This document shows positions 59,418 to 64,000 of a DNA stretch of 64,000 nucleotides, one piece after another. The position numbers were made by a program, and so were the translations under genes. How positions within the stretch are numbered: position 1 is the first letter of the stretch; the number at the start of each line of letters is the position of its first letter. Location of the stretch: NCBI RefSeq assembly GCF_024323335.1, contig NC_066583.1:361280377-361344376 (forward strand), written 5' to 3'. This DNA is from Lathyrus oleraceus. Its lineage: Eukaryota > Streptophyta > Magnoliopsida > Fabales > Fabaceae. The notes beneath the pieces are model-generated. The model saw only the letters and a list, made by a program, of their open reading frames with translations, was not told the DNA's origin and ran no database searches.

Positions 59418-60867
59418 CTAGAAACAATCATCTAAAGCTCGGGACACAGGAAGATAAGATGCGCGAAGCCTCTTCACCTCCCTCTCATAGGCTGCCTCCA
59501 TATCGGCCTTCTCTTTGGCGAGTCGATCATACCTCCTCTTCCATAACTTAGAAGACTGAGGAAGTAGAGAAGTCCATACATCATCAGGGTCATCAATAAC
59601 CTGATGCTCAAGAAACTCAATCAACGCATCCTTCTCTTTAATCTGCTGAAACAACTCTTCACGTTCACGGATCCAGGCACGTGAACGGCCTTCGTCTCTC
59701 AACTCCTCTACTCCTTGATTAAGGAGGGTTGAAGGCTCAGCCATAATCATAGGTGTAGGTCTCGGATACTCATAAGGCATGAGATACTCAGACTCTCTTC
59801 CTTACCCAAGCAGTGTATGGCTCCAAAGCGATGCAATTCTTAGGACCCAACTCTTTCCTTCCTTTCTTATGAATCTTGCGCCAAGCGCGGACCATCCTAG
59901 CTTTCAAGCCTTGGGGATATTTACCATCCTGAAAGAATACACCCTCTAACAGAATGTTATTAGGTTTATCCTTTAGGGGGAACCCAAGCTGACGACGTGC
60001 CAAAATAGGGTTGTAGTTAATCCCACCACACGTACCAAGAAGAGGTACATTGGAGAATTCGCCACAAGGGTCAATAATCTGCACACCATCATACACACGG
60101 TTATAACAAGATATATCATCATTAGTGAGAGACATAAGTCTTGTGGACCACCGTAGACATTCCTTGTTCTCCTTGAAAGCGACCGTCTAAGGTAAGTGAG
60201 AAATAAACCACTTATACAATAGAGGCAAACAACACACAATGACGCCACCACCCTTTGCATTCCTCATATGCAAAGAGAAGTAGGTATCGCCCAACAGAGT
60301 CGGAACGGGATTAAGAGTAGAGAAGATCCTAATAGCGTTCACATCCACAAACTTGTCGATGTTGGGGAACAATACCAATCCATAGATGAGAAGTACAAAT
60401 ATGGCTTCAAAGGCATCCTCACTCATGGCCTTCCCATATATAGTGGCTTGAGCAATGAGGAACTCAGAAGGGAGACCTTGAATTCCACCTTTGGTAGTCA
60501 TATGAGCATCAACCATAGATTCATCTATGTGTAACATGTCTGCTATCTCCTGAGAAGTAGGAACCCTTTCCAAGCCACTGAACGGAAACTGATCCAGAAT
60601 AGGTATACCCACAAGATAAGCATACTCCTCAAGGGTAGGCAAAACCTGGAAATCCGGAAACGTGAAACAACGGTACAAAGGATCGTAAAACTGCACCAAT
60701 ACACTCATCAATCCTTCATCCACCTGAGTAGTCAGAAGAGGAAGAACCTTCCCAAAATGAGCTTTGAAACCCAAGGGATCTAATACATAAGATGTCAAAT
60801 TCCTTAAGTCTTTCAAATCTGGTTGTCTGAAGTTGTACTTCTTTGTATTCCTTCTTTGTCTTTCCAT
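59418..60867 (-). pseudogene. Ogre B ORF1 (plant mobile domain-like), one stop and a 2-nt deletion
   Basis: Starts at ATG 60867 and would span about 484 codons to the TAG near 59418. The N-terminal half resembles the plant mobile domain / DUF7745 group (FYDPLYRCFTFPDFQVLPTL region). The C-terminal quarter is charged and likely coiled coil (KEKADMEAAYEREVKRL). A TAG at 60189-60187 replaces the CAG seen in Ogre A. Two bases present in Ogre A near 91 are missing near 59795, ending the middle segment early. The frame between 60135 and 59788 is otherwise open. What ORF1 does for the element is unknown. The two copies together define its full extent. Confidence 0.8.
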
Positions 60868-61026
60868 GTCTGAAAATTTTGCAAATAAACCCCTTAAGTT
60901 CCTTGAAAATTTTCTTTATTATTTTGATGATATGAATGCAAATGGATGCATGGATTCATGAATTCAACAATCACACTCAAGGATCAAGCAAAGCACACCA
61001 AACAAAGGTCATGGGATGGATCATGT

Positions 61027-61107
61027 TATCCTTAATATCAACCATCCATTTTGGTGGATTATGGTTTACACCTTATCAACACCCCAGTTCCATTGATATT
61101 AAGGATA
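61027..61107. other. Conserved stem-loop in the Ogre B leader
   Basis: Same perfect 15-bp arms as at 1313-1393. The inner hairpin differs by one base from Ogre A (ATCCAT in place of ATCCAC), next to its loop. Confidence 0.55.
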
Positions 61108-61768
61108 CCTGAACGGATCAACCATGAATCAAGGGTTTGTTGTAAGTCACGAGCATGGAGTTAGGTTAAGAACCACCCAAAAGGGAGTGTACTAGGGTTT
61201 AAACCTGCCAAACATGTTCTACAAAAGGTTCCCATAGTCATCATCCCATCTTTTGGATATTATCGGAGAAACGACTACTCGTATTCCAAAAATATTCTCA
61301 AGAGAGACTCTTATGAGTGTAGTATCGCGTAACAATCGTATCAAATCTTACACTTGAACGACTTTCGCACTACATCCTACGAATAGGCCAAGATGGGTTT
61401 GGTAAACTAAGGTCCTTGGCTTCTAAGGTCTATATTGGAAAAAGTAATGTCTAACCACAACTACTTGTGTGACATTATTGATCCCAACATGACCTCCACC
61501 AAGTGAATGGGCTTGCAAGTCAACTTGCTAAGGAATAACTCCACACAAGTCGACAAGACTATGCCATTCTCCTATCCTAAGTGCACTCGAGTCCGGGTAT
61601 AGAACTTATCTCACGAAGATCACCAAGCATACAAGGAATTAATATCAAACAATTCAATCATTACATACAATACAGTAATCCCAAATTGCACAAAAATATG
61701 TCACAGAACAATATAATATAATACAACACAATATGAAAAGTAGGCACAACCCACTAGGATCTAATTAA

Positions 61769-61786
61769 TCCCCAGCAGAGTCGCCA
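61769..61786 (-). promoter_or_regulatory. Ogre B primer-binding site (tRNA-Arg-like)
   Basis: TGGCGACTCTGCTGGGGA on the minus strand, six bases inside the 5' LTR end, identical to Ogre A. Confidence 0.75.
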
Positions 61787-61792
61787 CTTTTC

Positions 61793-63836
61793 TGTAGCGG
61801 GGTATTCCTTACCATTAGAGATATTGACTAAATCCAAGGTAAATCATACAAGTCGAGTCGCCACCGCACTTCTATTTATCCAAAGGAATGGTTAGAAAGC
61901 GAACAAAAACCTAAAAGTTTTATCGAATCAAAAACTAGTAAAAATGTCAGAGATCTGGGTAAGGGGGTTGGTTATGCAATGGGAAGGTATTAGGCACCCA
62001 AAACATCCTAGGTACTCCTAGGGAGCCCTTTTCATATTTGTTGCAAAGGTTGTTGTTTTTTTGTGAAAATTTATTTGTGCAAACATGATTTGAGGGATGA
62101 GAAAAGCGTGTATGTTTATCTAATGTACTACTTACTAAAAGAAGGGTCAAAAGGAAATGACTCGCACGGACGTCGCATCCACTACATACGTATCTCATAT
62201 GAATCTGAGAATCAGAGTCTTCATAGCTCGGCTACCTAGGGGTTAAAGAGAAGTGTGCTCGCTAAGACGCCGCATCTTATGCCTACGTATCTCATCTGGG
62301 ATGAAAATCAGAGCAAAACGTAGTTCGGCTAACTACGGGGTTAAGGGTTTGGATTTGGGGCGAACGACGTTACTACGCAATCTACCGGATGCTCGACCTT
62401 TGGAGACTTACTCACCTATAGCAGATGGAGTAAACGTGTTCTTAGGAGAAGAAAAATCAATAGGTTTGTTTGCGTTTTACGAACGCGCATGCAAAAAGGA
62501 GTCCTGGAAGAAGGAACCTGCATAAAGTAAACACACAAAAATTGCCTCCTATCGAGGTCTTCCAGCTAAGAAAGCAGTAAAATGCGGGAAAAAAATAGAG
62601 GAATAAGGAAACCAGAGATCCTTCCAAGCTAACACCATCAAAGAAAGTGAGTCAGTATAGGCAATCGGAATAAACCTCCAGGTGGTATCCCACAAATAAA
62701 GTGGAACACCAGGCAAACCATCTCTGCAAGAGTCATATGAGCCCTCAGAAAACAAAACTCAACAAACAGGTTAGAGAAACAAGATAGGGTAACCAAGAGT
62801 TGCCCCCAAATCAAAATGTAATCACATGAATCATGCCATTAAAATTCACAAAAAGCTCACAAAAAGCAACCAAGGGTAGGAGGCCTAAACCTCTTGTCAA
62901 ACACATGCATCAAAAGGGTATCAAATTCACCCATAATACCTCATACATTCAGAGCATTCAAATTAAAAGCATAAAGTAATGGGAATAAGGCAAATCTGAC
63001 TGGAGAGATCAATGAAATTGAATTGCCCGGTTGGGTTTGCAAAGAAATCTGAGGGTTTATATGAGAGGGAATTGGTTCTTTGCCGATGAGTTCCCTTCAG
63101 TGTCTAGAGGTTGCTCTGAACTCTGTTAGCTCTTCTCTCACTATCTTTTTCCTTTCCAGGGTAATAGGAATGGAATCTCTCACTATCTTTTTCCTTGTCA
63201 GGGTAATAGGAATGGAATAGGAATGAAATAGGAATGGAATATGAAATTTTGTTTTACTGAAACTCTGAATTTATAACCTGATTTTGTGGACCTGTGGGGT
63301 CAAATGAGAGAGGCCCAAGTCCAAAAAAAATTTTTGTTGTATTTTTTTTTTTTTTTTTTTTTTTTGTTTTTTTTTTTTTTGTTTTTTTTTTCATCTTTTT
63401 TTTTCCGTCTCTTTTTTTTTTTTTTTTTTTTAAACACGTGGGCTTCGCCTAGCGAGCATGACAACTCATGAACAAACTTTTGCTCCTTCAAGATTAACGT
63501 TTTGACTGACGAATAGACCCCATTTGAACCTGTTGGAAGTATCTCAAGCCATTCCCTTGTGTTGACTGATCATCTAGATAGAACGCACACAGTGTCTTGG
63601 ATGATACTCAAGCTTCAAACAAAAGATGTTAGTGACACATTTTTGTGCTTTTGGTTAGTAAACAAAAGTAAGAGAAACAATGATGTATAATTCAAGCATG
63701 CTTGGTGATCTCAAACCAATCACAAGGAGTCCCACCCAAAGGCAAAGGGAACCAAGATGCTAAAGATCCTTGAGGCAATGCAAATGCAATGTTATGATGC
63801 CATGAGGGATCTTAGGGTCAAAATTGGGGTCTTACA
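61793..63836 (-). repeat. Ogre B 5' LTR
   Basis: 2044 bp with the ends TGTAGCGGGG and GGGGTCTTACA. A candidate TATA box is at 63269-63275 (minus). It contains a long T-rich tract (about 63336-63432) that is expanded compared with the 3' LTR. The 42-bp tandem duplication recurs near 63140. Confidence 0.92.
63336..63432. repeat. T-rich low-complexity tract in Ogre B 5' LTR
   Basis: Nearly pure T with scattered G and C. It accounts for much of the length difference between LTRs. Assembly error is possible in such a run. Confidence 0.85.
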
Positions 63837-64000
63837 GATACCACAACCTTTTGGAACAAATCAAATATCATTAAATTCTTCCATAATCATCCTATTCTTC
63901 TTGGAGATTGCGAAATAAACCAATTCCAAGGCAAAGATAACCAGATCTGACTCATACATGGGAGAAACTGCCGCGGTTATACAACACCAACAAATGAAAT
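63837..64000 (-). other. Right flank of Ogre B: Ogre 3' UTR sequence
   Basis: Begins GATACCACAACC and matches 12506-12670 (GAGACCACAACC...) at about 95% by eye. The flank right of Ogre A and right of Ogre B is thus the same sequence, and the next compound unit probably continues beyond the window. Confidence 0.7.

Larger units (their letters stand above)
60868..61792 (-). other. Ogre B 5' untranslated leader
   Basis: Matches 1154-2078 of Ogre A, including the stem-loop (arms 61027-61041 and 61093-61107). No ORF is convincing. Confidence 0.75.
48220..63836 (-). mobile_element. Structurally complete but disabled Ogre element (Ogre B)
   Basis: A 15.6-kb minus-strand element: 5' LTR 61793-63836, primer site 61769-61786, leader to 60868, ORF1 60867-59418, gag-pro 59172-55804, intron-like gap, RT and first RNase H 55604-54147, second RNase H and integrase 54108-52084, 3' UTR 52083-50191, 3' LTR 50190-48220. 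The domain order and the extra ORF1 match Ogre of the Tat lineage. The LTRs differ by several percent by eye, so it is much older than the Tekay insertion. About ten stop codons and two short deletions disable it. Confidence 0.92.

Noticed and set aside
63286..63491. Lys-rich or Phe-rich ORFs around the T-rich tract
   Set aside because: Simple low-complexity translation of poly-T inside an LTR.
1..64000. A new bacterial-type defence or metabolic system
   Set aside because: All long open frames belong to LTR retrotransposons; there are no prokaryotic gene clusters, ribosome-binding sites or operons.

Overview
The window is repetitive plant nuclear DNA, almost entirely LTR retrotransposons nested in one another. 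I found no single-copy host gene, rRNA, tRNA, CRISPR array or operon. The dominant elements are very large Ty3/gypsy elements of the Ogre/Tat type. Their marks are an extra ORF1 before gag, a tRNA-Arg-like primer site, an intron-like gap between protease and reverse transcriptase, and two RNase H domains. Ogre elements are known to be hugely amplified in legumes of the tribe Fabeae (pea, vetch, Lathyrus, lentil), so a Fabeae legume is the likely host. That is an inference; no species-specific gene is present.

Layout. (1) 1-2078: 5' part (ORF1 and leader) of a minus-strand Ogre, 'Ogre A'. (2) 2079-12505: the 5' LTR of Ogre A, split by a very young, complete 8.4-kb Tekay-type chromovirus (4010-12413, minus strand) with near-identical 1933-bp LTRs and a 5-bp target duplication. 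(3) 12506-27220 and 27221-48219: two diverged copies of one compound unit. Each holds an Ogre integrase tail, a composite LTR block with head-to-head promoters, a segment carrying a small C2H2 zinc-finger gene fragment, a short copia-like LTR, a 4.7-kb Ogre-like LTR and an Ogre 3' untranslated region. The second copy keeps about 6.9 kb (33.2-40.0 kb), including a plus-strand Ogre pol relic, that the first lacks. (4) 48220-63836: a structurally complete minus-strand Ogre, 'Ogre B' (15.6 kb), with both LTRs, primer site, ORF1, gag-pro, RT, two RNase H domains, integrase and a long 3' UTR. It is disabled by about ten stop codons and two small deletions. (5) 63837-64000: the same flank that follows Ogre A at 12506.

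Ogre A and Ogre B share the same right-hand flank and the same target-site bases, so they look like copies of one insertion multiplied by segmental duplication, not two separate insertions. The whole window therefore reads as part of a tandem array of compound retrotransposon units with a net period of roughly 51 kb (without the later Tekay insertion).

How the parts work together. Only the Tekay element looks recently active: one copy's genome encodes capsid, protease, RT, RNase H and a chromodomain integrase, and its LTR carries a striking cluster of palindromic ACGCGT sites. Even this copy has one in-frame amber codon between gag and pol. The Ogre elements could at best be moved in trans. 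All identity statements are from reading by eye, not from computed alignments.
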